This document shows positions 49,820 through 58,339 of a stretch of DNA of 64,000 bases, piece by piece. The DNA comes from Pseudonocardia hierapolitana. GTDB lineage: Bacteria; Actinomycetota; Actinomycetes; Mycobacteriales; Pseudonocardiaceae. A model generated the notes under the pieces. That model was not told the DNA's origin. It searched no databases and saw nothing but the letters and a program-made list of their open reading frames with translations. Position numbers and translations under genes: made by a program. Each line of letters begins with the position of its first letter. Position 1 is the stretch's first letter. The stretch spans positions 6,510,001 through 6,574,000 of the forward strand of contig NZ_VIWU01000001.1 of NCBI RefSeq assembly GCF_007994075.1. The letters are read 5' to 3'.

Positions 49820-50785
49820 TCAGGAGTCGAGGGTCAGGACGATCTTGCCGCGCGTGCGGTTCGTCTCGCCGAGGGCGTGCGCGATGGCGGTTTGTTCGAG
49901 GGGGAAGGTGCGTGCGACCTCGACCCGGACGTCGCCGGCGTCGATCAGTTCGGCGATGCGCGCGAGCGCGGCACCGTCGGGCTCGACGAGGAACGAGGAC
50001 GCGTGGCCGTTGATGGCCTCGACCGCGGCGGCGAGCGCCTCGGACACCCCGCCGGGCACGGCGACGATCGACCCGCCCTCGCGCAAGGTGGCGACCAGCC
50101 GCAGGTCCTCGCCCCCGCCGACCAGGTCGACGACGCTGTCGATGTTCTTGATCAGCGATTCGTACCCGGCTTCGTGGTAGTCCACGACCTCGTTCGCGCC
50201 GAGCTCGCTCAGCCACTCGTGGTTCGCAGTGCTCGCGGTCGCCACCACGTGCGCGCCGAGATGGCGGGCGAACTGGACCGCGAAGTGGCCCACACCCCCG
50301 GCCGCCGCCGTGATCAGGACCCGCTGTCCCGGCTGCACGTGCAGGGTGTCGACGAGGATCTGCCATGCCGTGAGCGCCGCCAGCGGCACCGCCGCGGCCT
50401 GCGCATCGTTCAGCGAGGTCGGTGAGTGGGCGAACTGTCGCGCCGGCGCGGTGACGTACTCGGCGTAGCCACCTGCTGCGCGCGGGAACCACGGCATGCC
50501 GTAGACCCGGTCTCCCACGGCCAGGGTCGTGACACCGAAACCGACCTCCTCGACGACGCCGGCCACGTCCCAGCCGAGGACGAAGGGCGGTTCGCCGAGG
50601 ACTCTGGCCATTCCGTGTCCTTCCCGGGTCTTCCAGTCGACGGGGTTCACCCCGGCGGCGTGGACGCGGACGAGAACCTCGGTGGGCAGTGGCACGGGCC
50701 GCGGGAGCGTCTCGACGGCGAGCACCTCGCCACCACCGAGGCAGTGCTGGACGACTGCACGCATGGCGTTGATCTGTTCGGGCAT
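49820..50785 (-). CDS. NADP-dependent quinone-oxidoreductase-like dehydrogenase
   Basis: A 321-residue zinc-free medium-chain dehydrogenase. MRAVVQHCLGGGEVLAVE starts the GroES-like half, with VHAAGVNPVDWKTREGHG, GWDVAGVVEEVG and VGDRVYGMPWFPRAAGG. The Rossmann half has GQRVLITAAAGGVGHFAVQF and LGANEVVDYHEAGYE. It likely reduces a quinone or enone with NADPH. Start taken at ATG 50785; 50764 is possible. It shares a 52-base promoter region with the divergent GlxA-type regulator, its probable controller. Confidence 0.87.
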   Translation of the reverse strand: MPEQINAMRAVVQHCLGGGEVLAVETLPRPVPLPTEVLVRVHAAGVNPVDWKTREGHGMARVLGEPPFVLGWDVAGVVEEVGFGVTTLAVGDRVYGMPWFPRAAGGYAEYVTAPARQFAHSPTSLNDAQAAAVPLAALTAWQILVDTLHVQPGQRVLITAAAGGVGHFAVQFARHLGAHVVATASTANHEWLSELGANEVVDYHEAGYESLIKNIDSVVDLVGGGEDLRLVATLREGGSIVAVPGGVSEALAAAVEAINGHASSFLVEPDGAALARIAELIDAGDVRVEVARTFPLEQTAIAHALGETNRTRGKIVLTLDS

Positions 50786-50837
50786 GCGTCCAGCCTCGTC
50801 CGGCTCGAGAACACAGGGCAGTGGCTAGAAGGACATC

Positions 50838-51863
50838 ATGCGTAACATTCCGGCCATGTCCCATCGCGTCGCCGTTCTCGCTCTCGACGGGGTGATCCCG
50901 TTCGACCTGGGTATCCCCGCCCGGGTCTTCCGGGAGGCCCTCGATCGGCACGGCAGGAACCTCTACAGCGTGTCCACGTGCTCGCTCGGCGGGCGACCCG
51001 TGCGCACCAGCCAGGACTTCGTCGTCACGGTGGAGCACGACGAGCGCCTGCTCGCACGGGCGGACACGGTCGTGATCGCGACGCAGGAACCGACGCCCGA
51101 GTTGCTGGCCACGGGTGCCCTTCCGGACGAGCTCACCGCGGCGCTCGCCCTCGTCCCGCCGTCCAGTCGCATCGTCAGCCTCTGCACCTCGGCGTTCGTG
51201 CTCGCCGCAGCGGGCCTGCTCGACGGCCGGTCCGCGACGACCCACTGGACACTGTGCCGAGCGTTTGCGGACCTCTTCCCGCAGGTATCGGTCGATCCCG
51301 ACGTGCTGTTCGTCGACAACGGCCAGGTGCTCACCTCGGCCGGCGGTGCCGCGGGGATCGATCTGTGCCTGCACCTGGTCCGGCGCGACCACGGGGCCGA
51401 GGTGGCCAACGGCGCGGCACGGCGGTGCGTCGTCGCCCCCTGGCGGGATGGCGGCCAGGCCCAGTTCATCGACCACCCGCTGCCGATCGACCCCGAATCG
51501 TCGACCGCGGCCACCCGGACCTGGGCACTGGCCCACCTCGACGAGCCGATCGGCCTGCTCGACCTCGCGCGTCACGCGAACATGAGCGTGCGGACCTTCT
51601 CCCGCCGCTTCCGCGCCGAGGTCGGCGAGACCCCGGCCCAGTGGCTGATCCAGCGACGGGTCGACGCGGCGCGCCGCTTGCTCGAGACTTCCGACCTGAC
51701 CGTCGACCAGATCGCCACCGTCGCCGGGTTCGGCAGTGCGACGCTGCTCCGCAAGCACCTCCACGCCACGATCGGACTGTCGCCGGGCTCATACCGCCGG
51801 ACCTTCACCGCGCCCGTCGGAACCGGTCACGGCCGGCACGAGGCGAACGGTCAGCGGCCGTAG
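50838..51863 (+). CDS. GlxA-type regulator (DJ-1/PfpI domain plus AraC HTH)
   Basis: A 341-residue regulator. Residues 8-185 are a DJ-1/PfpI-like domain (VAVLALDGVIPFDLGIPARV, DTVVIATQEP, ivslcTSAFVLAAAGLLDGR with Ser-Leu-Cys-Thr near the nucleophile elbow). Residues 225-320 hold the two AraC helix-turn-helices (IGLLDLARHANMSVRTFSRR, TVDQIATVAGFGSATLLRKH). AAGGA precedes the ATG by seven bases. It is divergent from the quinone-oxidoreductase/NIPSNAP pair and probably regulates it. Confidence 0.9.
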   Translation: MRNIPAMSHRVAVLALDGVIPFDLGIPARVFREALDRHGRNLYSVSTCSLGGRPVRTSQDFVVTVEHDERLLARADTVVIATQEPTPELLATGALPDELTAALALVPPSSRIVSLCTSAFVLAAAGLLDGRSATTHWTLCRAFADLFPQVSVDPDVLFVDNGQVLTSAGGAAGIDLCLHLVRRDHGAEVANGAARRCVVAPWRDGGQAQFIDHPLPIDPESSTAATRTWALAHLDEPIGLLDLARHANMSVRTFSRRFRAEVGETPAQWLIQRRVDAARRLLETSDLTVDQIATVAGFGSATLLRKHLHATIGLSPGSYRRTFTAPVGTGHGRHEANGQRP

Positions 51864-52032
51864 GGGAGGAGCGACTCGCCACGCGCGGGTCTCGCACATC
51901 GTGCGGATCGTCTTGTCCAGCGTGACGACGTGGGTGCCGTCGCCGTGCAGCGCCATCGGGGCGGCGTGGATCGCTTTCGGATAACCTGGCCGCCGCCCGG
52001 AACGGGTGACGAGCCGAGGGGGACGCGCTGCG

Positions 52033-52839
52033 ATGGGTGAGCCGAACACACCACCGGTGGTGGTCGACACGACGATCCCCCAGGCGGCGCGGTTCTGGGA
52101 CTTCCTGCTCGGCGGCAAGGACAACTACGAGGTCGACCGCGAGGTCGGTCGGGAGGTGCTCGGGATCTTCCCGCAGCTGATCGACTCCGCGCGGGCGGAT
52201 CGGGGATTCCTGGTCCGCGCCGTCACGCACCTCGTGCGCGACGCCGGCATCCGGCAGCTGCTGGACGTCGGCACCGGCCTGCCGACGGTCAACAACACGC
52301 ACCAGGTCGCGCAGGCGATCGCCCCGGAGTCCCGCATCGTGTACGTCGACAACGACCCGATCGTGCTGGCGCACGCGCGTGCTCTGCTCGTCTCCACCCC
52401 CGAGGGAGCCACCCAGTACCTGCACGCCGACGTGCGCGACTGGGAGACGATCCTGCGGGACGCAGCCAGCACTCTCGACCTCACGCGCCCGGTGGCGCTC
52501 ATGCTGCTGGGGATCATCAACTACGTGCTCGACGACGACGTCGCCCACGACATCGTCGCCGGCCTCGTGGACGCCCTGCCCTCGGGGAGCTACCTGGCGA
52601 TGTCCCATCCAACGGCCGAGGTGCACGCCGAGGCGATGGCGGAGTCGGTCGCCTACTACAACGCCAGCGGTGCTCCACCGATCAGGACCCGCAGCCGGAC
52701 GGAGCTCACCCGGTTCTTCGACGGCCTCGAGCTGCTCGACCCCGGTGTCGTGTCCTGCTCGTTGTGGCGCCCCGACGGGAGCGAGCTGGGGGACCCCGTC
52801 GAGGTGACCCAGTACTGCGGGGTCGCGCGGAAGCCCTGA
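52033..52839 (+). CDS. SAM-dependent methyltransferase, PF04672 family
   Basis: A 268-residue methyltransferase typical of actinomycetes. The family signature ARFWDFLLGGKDNYEVDRE is near residue 21. The SAM motif is QLLDVGTGLPTVNNTHQVAQ near 77, the acidic loop IVYVDNDPIVLAHARALL, and a DLTRPVALMLLGIINYVLDDD strand near 155. Start ATG at 52033 follows GGGGGACGCGCTGCG. The methyl acceptor is unknown, and it stands alone. Confidence 0.88.
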   Translation: MGEPNTPPVVVDTTIPQAARFWDFLLGGKDNYEVDREVGREVLGIFPQLIDSARADRGFLVRAVTHLVRDAGIRQLLDVGTGLPTVNNTHQVAQAIAPESRIVYVDNDPIVLAHARALLVSTPEGATQYLHADVRDWETILRDAASTLDLTRPVALMLLGIINYVLDDDVAHDIVAGLVDALPSGSYLAMSHPTAEVHAEAMAESVAYYNASGAPPIRTRSRTELTRFFDGLELLDPGVVSCSLWRPDGSELGDPVEVTQYCGVARKP

Positions 52840-52944
52840 CGGGGAATCAGGACCGCGCTGATCGCGGTGAGCGCGGCCATGCGCGTGGACGTGGGCAGCC
52901 CGTACGGATCGGGATCCGGGTCGGCGGTGCCGGCCCGGTGGTGG

Positions 52945-53376
52945 TCAGCGCCCACCACGGCCTCCGGTGCCACCGGCCATCGAACGGTAGATCACGAACA
53001 GGTCCGGCAGAGTCGCATCGTCGACGTCCGGGTTCGGGGGCGACGTCTCGTCGAAGCCGGGGTGGATGCGCAGCCACCCGGACCGGTCCGCCAGACGAGC
53101 GGCCGCGTCGGCGAGCAGCGCGCGCACCGGACGGTCGAAGGCCGGCGCCTCGGTCAGGTCGACCAGGAGGTGGCGGACTCCGCCGATCAGCAGCGCTTCC
53201 ACCCGCTCGCGCAACTCGGCGAGGCTGTCGGCGTCCGTCGCGGCGCCGATCATCCCGATCAGGGCGTGTTCGCGATCGGGCCAGACGGCTCGGATCGTCA
53301 CCGCGGGCACGTCCCCCACGTCCGGCGCGGGTGTGGCGGCCGAGGGGACGTGATCGAGCGGAGTCGTTGTGATCAT
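52945..53376 (-). CDS. STAS-domain protein lacking the usual phospho-serine
   Basis: A 143-residue paralogue of the STAS protein at 29504-29923. Shared segments are DREHALIGMIGAATDADSLA, ELRERVEALLIGGVRHLLVD, LADRSGWLRIHP and LPDLFVIYRSM. At the position of the phosphorylatable Ser the sequence is EAPAFDRPVRALL, with no Ser or Thr, so switching by an anti-sigma kinase is unlikely. Start ATG at 53376 with GGGAG upstream. No partner gene is adjacent. It might be a dominant or constitutive antagonist, or have a different job. Confidence 0.7.
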   Translation of the reverse strand: MITTTPLDHVPSAATPAPDVGDVPAVTIRAVWPDREHALIGMIGAATDADSLAELRERVEALLIGGVRHLLVDLTEAPAFDRPVRALLADAAARLADRSGWLRIHPGFDETSPPNPDVDDATLPDLFVIYRSMAGGTGGRGGR

Positions 53377-54321
53377 GCGCTCGACTCCCTGGTTCGTGGG
53401 CCTGTACTGCCGAGTCCCTGCCGCTGCTGGTGATCCGAACGCGATCCGCAAACGGCCCGGGACGTCATTTAGCCCTTCATCGTTGATCCGCGCAACCCCT
53501 GCCTCGCTTCAGCGTTGCAGGCCCTCTTCTCGGGACGGGAAACATGATCGGATCCGGATCTTCCTGGCTGGGAGTCCGTTCCCACGCCCTGAGATCTGAA
53601 CCGACCAGCAGCGGCTCGCTATTGTGATCTCGCCGCCGCGTGAGGTACTGATGTCGGGGCGGGAAGCGGCGCCACGACGTGAGGGATCGAGGGTGACTCG
53701 CCGCGGCAACCTGCGAGTATGCGCCGCGAGTACACAACGACGGATACGTGAGCGGAACGTGACGGCATGGTGGTCCGGCCATGCGGCCCCGCTCGGCCGA
53801 CTGCAGTCCAAGGATGATTGTGGGCGCGATCCCACATTGACGGGACCTCGTGAATTTGACGCTCCGTACACGCTTGGTGGGCCGGGCGCGCTCGTTGCGC
53901 GGCTGACGGCCGCGATTGCACCGCCGCACCCGGAATGACGCAGATTCGTGAACATCTCATCTGATCGAGTCGCTTCAGGCCGATTTGCAGGCGGGCACTA
54001 CGGCGGGCCAGGACGATGTGTCACGCGACTGGCTTGGTCCTGGGGCGACGCCCACGCGGTGGTCGGGCGCATCGGAGTTCAACCACCAGAGGAAGCAGGC
54101 CGGCGAGCACCGAGCGCTGACCGAACGGCTGATGGAGTCCCGCGCTCGAGGGCGGGATCAGCGATCGCCTCGGAGTCGACGAGCACGATCCGGCCGGGCG
54201 CGATGGAGACGACTCGCGCAACGGGCGCGGCCGTCATCGGGGAGAACGGGTGTTCCGCCAACCGCCCATCGGGTGCTGGTGCCGTGCCGCCGGCGCGTCG
54301 CTGCTCGTCCGCAGCCCGATG
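53377..54321. other. Long intergenic stretch without a supported gene
   Basis: About 945 bases, partly AT-richer than its surroundings (53460-53960). Open frames of 60-150 codons overlap on both strands without ribosome sites or family resemblance. A short dyad TGTGGG-N6-CCCACA lies at 53819-53836. A minus frame at 54079-54261 with an internal ATG is the only slight candidate. Confidence 0.45.
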
Positions 54322-54984
54322 TCACTGCTCTCCGGGCCGGACGAGCCCGCTCTCGTAGGCGATCACCACGAGTTGGGAGCGGTCGCGGGCGTCGAGCTTG
54401 CTGAGGAGGCGGCCGACGTAGGTGCGCGCGGTGTCGGGGCTGATGTGCAGGACGCTTCCGATCTCGGCGTTCGAGCGACCGGCCCCGACCTGGGCGAGGA
54501 CGTCGCGCTCACGGTCGGTGAGCTCCTTGAGGCGCTCGGGTTGCGCGGCGGCGGATCGGGCTGCCGCGGCCAGCACGCGCCGGGTCACGGCGGGCGAGAG
54601 GAGCGCGTCGCCGCCGGCGACGATGCGGACCGCGTCGCGGAGGGCGTCGGGTGCGGTGTCCTTGAGCAGGAACCCCGCCGCACCCGCGCGGATGGCCTCG
54701 AACAGGTACTCGTCGTCGTCGAACGTGGTCAGCATGATCACCTGGACGTCGCCGAGCGCCGGGTCGGTGAGGATGCGCCGGGTGGCCTGCAGCCCGTCGG
54801 TCCCGGGCATGCGGACGTCCATGAGCACGACGTCGGGGCGGTGGGTGCGCACGACCGTCACCCCGGTCGCCCCGTCGCCGGCCTCGCCGACGATGGCGAT
54901 GTCGGGTGCCCGCTCGAGGAGAGCGCGCAGCCCGGCGCGGACGAGGTGCTGGTCGTCGACGAGCACGACGCGGATCTCGCTCAT
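54322..54984 (-). CDS. NarL/LuxR-type response regulator
   Basis: A 220-residue response regulator. The receiver domain (1-120) has IRVVLVDDQHLVRAGLRALL (acidic pocket DD), the phospho-acceptor Asp in PDVVLMDVRMPGTDG near 54, MLTTFDDDEY and FLLKDTAP (Lys near 104). The LuxR helix-turn-helix (150-215) reads LTDRERDVLAQVGAGRSNAEIGSVLHISPDTARTYVGRLLSKL. The ATG overlaps the stop of the sensor kinase gene (ATGA). Confidence 0.93.
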   Translation of the reverse strand: MSEIRVVLVDDQHLVRAGLRALLERAPDIAIVGEAGDGATGVTVVRTHRPDVVLMDVRMPGTDGLQATRRILTDPALGDVQVIMLTTFDDDEYLFEAIRAGAAGFLLKDTAPDALRDAVRIVAGGDALLSPAVTRRVLAAAARSAAAQPERLKELTDRERDVLAQVGAGRSNAEIGSVLHISPDTARTYVGRLLSKLDARDRSQLVVIAYESGLVRPGEQ

Positions 54985-56129
54985 CGGGCCGCCCTCCTGA
55001 GGGGCAGGTGCGCCTGCACGCGGAAGCCGCCTCCATCCAGGTTGCCGGCGTGCACCGTGCCGCCGAGCAGGGCGACCCGCTCGGTCATGCCGCGCAGACC
55101 ATGACCGTGCCCGGCGGGTTCATCGGCCGGTGCACCACGGCCGTCGTCGCAGACCTCCAGGGACAACCCCGTGGCGGACGCGCGGACCGAGACGGTGACC
55201 CGAGACGCGGCGGCGTGCCGCAGCGCGTTGGTCAGCGCCTCCTGCACGACGCGGTAGGCGGTCGTGCCCACGACCGAGGGAACTCCGCTGACGTCCCCGG
55301 TGAGGTGCAGATCGACCGGCAGCCCGCTGCGGGTGACGCCGTCGGTGAGCGTGCGGAGCCGGTCGAGCCCCGGCGGCGGTTCGCGGGTGCTGGGGCCGCC
55401 GAGCCAGGTGCCGAGGGTGGCGCGGAGTTCGGACATGGCGCTCCTGGCCGCATCGCCGATGGCCGTGACCGCGCCGCGGACGTCGGCGGTCGAGCCGCCG
55501 TCGATCGCTTCCGCTGCCACGGCGGACTGCAGGGTGATCACCGACATGGTGTGGCCGAGGGTGTCGTGCAGCTCGCGCGCGATGCGGATCCGCTCGATGT
55601 CGACCTGGCGGGCAGCTTCCCGGCGTCGCTCCTCCGCCGCCGCAGCGGCCTGCCCGGCCATCTGCGCCCGCAGGGCGCGCCGGCTGCGCATGGCGTCGCC
55701 CAGCGCGATCACCGCGAGCATGAGGACGGCGTCCGAGCCGAGGGCCAGCCCCACGACGTAGGCGACGTCGTCGCCCTCGATCAGCCGCGCGGCCAGCGAG
55801 ACCAGGAGCAGAACCGCCGCGATGCCCGCCGCGGCGAAGGGTCGGCCGTGGTCGGCAGCGGCGAACAGCACCGCCGCCACCGGAACCGCCAAGCCGATCG
55901 GGGGCAGGTCGAGCAGGTAGTAGCCGACGAGGCCGGCCGCGGTCGCGGCCAGCGCCCACAGCGGCCACCGGCGGCTCGCCAGCACCAGTGCGCCGAAGCC
56001 GGCCGCGAACGCGTACGCGAGCGCGGCCCGGCCGACCGGCCCGGCATCGGTGACGACCGCGGCCCCCACGAGACAGGACACCGCGATGGCCAGCAGCGCA
56101 TCGGAACGGGTGGGACGGCCGGCTCGCAC
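54981..56129 (-). CDS. NarL-type sensor histidine kinase
   Basis: A 382-residue kinase. Four to six N-terminal membrane helices (LLAIAVSCLVGAAVVTDA through ALGSDAVLMLAVIALG) carry no large extracellular domain, so it may sense membrane or intracellular cues. HisKA_3 is IARELHDTLGHTMSVITLQS (phospho-His near 190). The ATPase domain has VQEALTNALRHAAASRV, CDDGRG and HGLRGMTERVALLGG. It is coupled with the response regulator. The divergent membrane-protein pair across the 280-base gap is a likely target. Confidence 0.92.
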   Translation of the reverse strand: MRAGRPTRSDALLAIAVSCLVGAAVVTDAGPVGRAALAYAFAAGFGALVLASRRWPLWALAATAAGLVGYYLLDLPPIGLAVPVAAVLFAAADHGRPFAAAGIAAVLLLVSLAARLIEGDDVAYVVGLALGSDAVLMLAVIALGDAMRSRRALRAQMAGQAAAAAEERRREAARQVDIERIRIARELHDTLGHTMSVITLQSAVAAEAIDGGSTADVRGAVTAIGDAARSAMSELRATLGTWLGGPSTREPPPGLDRLRTLTDGVTRSGLPVDLHLTGDVSGVPSVVGTTAYRVVQEALTNALRHAAASRVTVSVRASATGLSLEVCDDGRGAPADEPAGHGHGLRGMTERVALLGGTVHAGNLDGGGFRVQAHLPLRRAAR

Positions 56130-56199
56130 GATGCCGCAGGTTAGCGCCGCGGACGCCGTCGGCGCTGTCGCCGAGACGCGTGACTCCGGGCGCTCGGCG

Positions 56200-56314
56200 T
56201 ACGTCGAGAAGCGATGCCTCGGTCGCCCCTCCGGGGGCTTGTGCGCTCCGGTGGCGTCGCGCGGGTGTCGCTCGGCGGCCGGCGGTGGCGGGGCCCGGTT
56301 ACGTCGAGGAGCGA
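56200..56314. repeat. Pair of 15-bp direct repeats upstream of the membrane genes
   Basis: TACGTCGAGAAGCGA (56200-56214) and TACGTCGAGGAGCGA (56300-56314) differ at one base and are exactly 100 bases apart, in the gap between the two-component genes and the divergent membrane operon. They could be response-regulator sites. Confidence 0.45.
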
Positions 56315-56408
56315 CACGTGGTCGCGCGGTCAGGAGGCAGTCGGGGTGGGGTGGGCGGACCTAGCGTCGGTCGGGTGATGGCGGCCCCCAGTGGGTCGTC
56401 GAGGACCG

Positions 56409-56978
56409 ATGACGAGAGGAGACGCGAGGGGGATGTCGCGTACGAGGTGGACCACGGTGGCGTTGATCGTGCTGGTGTGGGCTTCGATGATGTCGTTCGG
56501 CGGGGTGGCCGCCGAGACCGTGATGTTGTATCCGAACATCTTCGGCGACGCGCCGGCGTCCTTGGACCGGGCGCGGGAGTTCCTGGTCGCGGGGGGTCCG
56601 AGTGACTACTTCCCGCCGCTGGGTGCCACTGTGGTGCTCACGTGCCTGGCGGCGACGGCGTTCACCTGGCGGGAGCCGCGGCTGCGCTGGTGGATCGTGG
56701 CGGCGGCCGCGGTGTTCATCGCATGCGAGTTCTTGTTCTCGGTGCTGTTCTTCTGGCCGCGCAACGAGATCATGTTCGTGGATCCGGTCGGTACCCACTC
56801 CCCGGAGTACCTGCGTCAGGTGGCCCAGGAGTTCGTGGCCGGGCACTGGGTGCGCTTGGCCGGGGGCGCGGTGACGTCTGCGTTGGCGTTCACCGCGCTG
56901 CTGCGGTGGGTCGGCCGGACCGCGCCGGCCAGCACCGAGCGCCGCGAGCGCGCCGGGACCGTCGAGGGACTGCGGTGA
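56409..56978 (+). CDS. Membrane protein of unknown function
   Basis: About 189 residues with four membrane segments: WTTVALIVLVWASMMSFGGVAA, LGATVVLTCLAATAFTW, LRWWIVAAAAVFIACEFLFSVLFFWP and LAGGAVTSALAFTALLRW. The layout, with the NEIMF loop, resembles small DUF1772-like membrane proteins. The start is open: ATG 56409 has GAGGA four bases away, ATG 56433 has GAGGGGG immediately before it. Its stop overlaps the next membrane gene, so the pair is co-made. Confidence 0.65.
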   Translation: MTRGDARGMSRTRWTTVALIVLVWASMMSFGGVAAETVMLYPNIFGDAPASLDRAREFLVAGGPSDYFPPLGATVVLTCLAATAFTWREPRLRWWIVAAAAVFIACEFLFSVLFFWPRNEIMFVDPVGTHSPEYLRQVAQEFVAGHWVRLAGGAVTSALAFTALLRWVGRTAPASTERRERAGTVEGLR

Positions 56979-57553
56979 GCCGGGCGACGCGGGTGCTGGG
57001 ATTCCCCTGGCCGGTGCTGATCGGGCTGGCCGCGCTGGCCGCCCCCCGGGTCGTGCTGCACGACCTCGGCCTGATCGAGGAAGGTTCGTTCGTCAACGGG
57101 CTGCTGGTGTTCGTCCCACCCGCCTCCTGGATCGCGACGGTGCTGTGGAAGCGCCCCCGCCGCCCGTTCGCCACCGTCGTGGTCATCGGCGCGATCTACG
57201 GGGTGTTCCTCGCCCTTGGCCACCAACTCCTGTGGGACACCGCGTTCGGCGGCGACGCACCCGCGTTGGGCGGCGAGCTCGCCGGCACCGGCCCCGCCGT
57301 CGAGGACGGCACCCTTCGCACCGCCGCGGTGATCTCCAGCCTGGTCACCGGCACCCTCGTCGGCGTGGTCACCGGCGCCATCGCCGTGCTGCTGTGCCGC
57401 CTGGTGCCCGCCATGCCCGCCGACGGCACCGACATCGACGACACCCGGGATCGCCGGGGCGCATCCGGTGTTGACGCCCTGCTCCGCCCACCCGGTTCGA
57501 GGCGTCCTGGGATACCGCATGCTCCCGGCGACACTGACGATTCCGTCTCGTAG
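56975..57553 (+). CDS. Membrane protein of unknown function, partner of the preceding gene
   Basis: A 192-residue protein with about four helices (WPVLIGLAALAAPRVVL, VNGLLVFVPPASWIATVLW, FATVVVIGAIYGVFLALGHQLLW, VTGTLVGVVTGAIAVLLCRLV) and a charged C-terminal tail. The GTG start overlaps the upstream stop (GTGA). I recognise no family. It is likely controlled by the neighbouring two-component system, by position only. Confidence 0.65.
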   Translation: MSRATRVLGFPWPVLIGLAALAAPRVVLHDLGLIEEGSFVNGLLVFVPPASWIATVLWKRPRRPFATVVVIGAIYGVFLALGHQLLWDTAFGGDAPALGGELAGTGPAVEDGTLRTAAVISSLVTGTLVGVVTGAIAVLLCRLVPAMPADGTDIDDTRDRRGASGVDALLRPPGSRRPGIPHAPGDTDDSVS

Positions 57554-57736
57554 GCGCACCGCAGAGTCTGCACGCGACCCGAGCCCGACCTCGGGCACCC
57601 GCGATCAGCGCCGGCAGGGCGTAGCGGACAGCGCGACGCGGCTCGGTCGACGGACCCGATCCCAGTTCCCGGCGTACCCGGGCGCCAGCGCTACCTGCCC
57701 AGGCGCAGCGCGGCGATCCCGTCTCAACTGGTCAGA

Positions 57737-58195
57737 TCACGTGTCCCGCGACGCGTCTGTCGGCGGCTTCTGGGCGGGCGGCGCTGGGTCGGCAGCGCCT
57801 CGGCTCGCCAGTGCGCTGCCGATACCGATGGCGGTGGCCACCGGCCATTCGATCACTCCGGCGGCCGCGGTCGCGGCCAGCCCGCCGTAGAACAGCATCG
57901 ACTTGCGCGAAGGCGGTTGCGAGGGCAGCAACGATCGGACTCCGCGTGCGGCGGCCTGGAGATCTTCGCGGGTGGGGGTGCGCAGGTCCGGCATCCGGAA
58001 CTGCGCCGTGACGAAGGGGAGGTTGACCGTCGCCGAACGATGGCCTTCGAAACGTCCCTCCGCGGGGTGCTCCGGGCGGATCTCCTCGGCCGGTGCGCTG
58101 TCCCCGCTTGCCTCGGCTTTGCTGCCTGCCTGCGCGCGAGCCGGCGTCGCGGTGCCGCCGTTGCGTGCGTCTGCGTTCCTCGTCTTCCCGGCCAC
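57737..58195 (-). CDS. Hypothetical protein with one or two C-terminal membrane helices
   Basis: A 152-residue protein. The first 65 residues are low-complexity, Ala/Glu/Arg-rich and probably disordered. A middle segment has TVNLPFVTAQFRMPDLRTPT and REDLQAAARGVRSLLPSQPP, and residues 100-135 are hydrophobic (SMLFYGGLAATAAAGVIEWPVATAIGIGSALAS). It is divergent from the CtpI-like ATPase gene, and similar small proteins are often found beside such ATPases, so a membrane accessory role is possible. Confidence 0.65.
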   Translation of the reverse strand: MAGKTRNADARNGGTATPARAQAGSKAEASGDSAPAEEIRPEHPAEGRFEGHRSATVNLPFVTAQFRMPDLRTPTREDLQAAARGVRSLLPSQPPSRKSMLFYGGLAATAAAGVIEWPVATAIGIGSALASRGAADPAPPAQKPPTDASRDT

Positions 58196-58339
58196 TGCTC
58201 ACCTCGCTGGGCCCGATCCATGGATCGGTTCGAGGTATGCCCGAACGGCCGGGATTCAAACCCAGGTGGATCAGGGAATCCTGCCGGATCGTCTGCAACC
58301 GGATGCGAGTCTCGGGGACGGGGTAAACGTGCGCTACGG

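Noticed and set aside
54079..54261. Possible small protein on the minus strand (ARVVSIAPGRIVLVDSEAIA)
   Set aside because: It begins with TTG or an internal ATG without a ribosome site and has no recognisable family, so it is not reported as a gene.
58236..58290. A T-arm-like CTGGG-TTTGAAT-CCCGG hairpin on the minus strand
   Set aside because: The invariant C56 of the T loop is T here, and no acceptor, D or anticodon arms can be built, so it is not a tRNA. It is too weak for an attachment scar.
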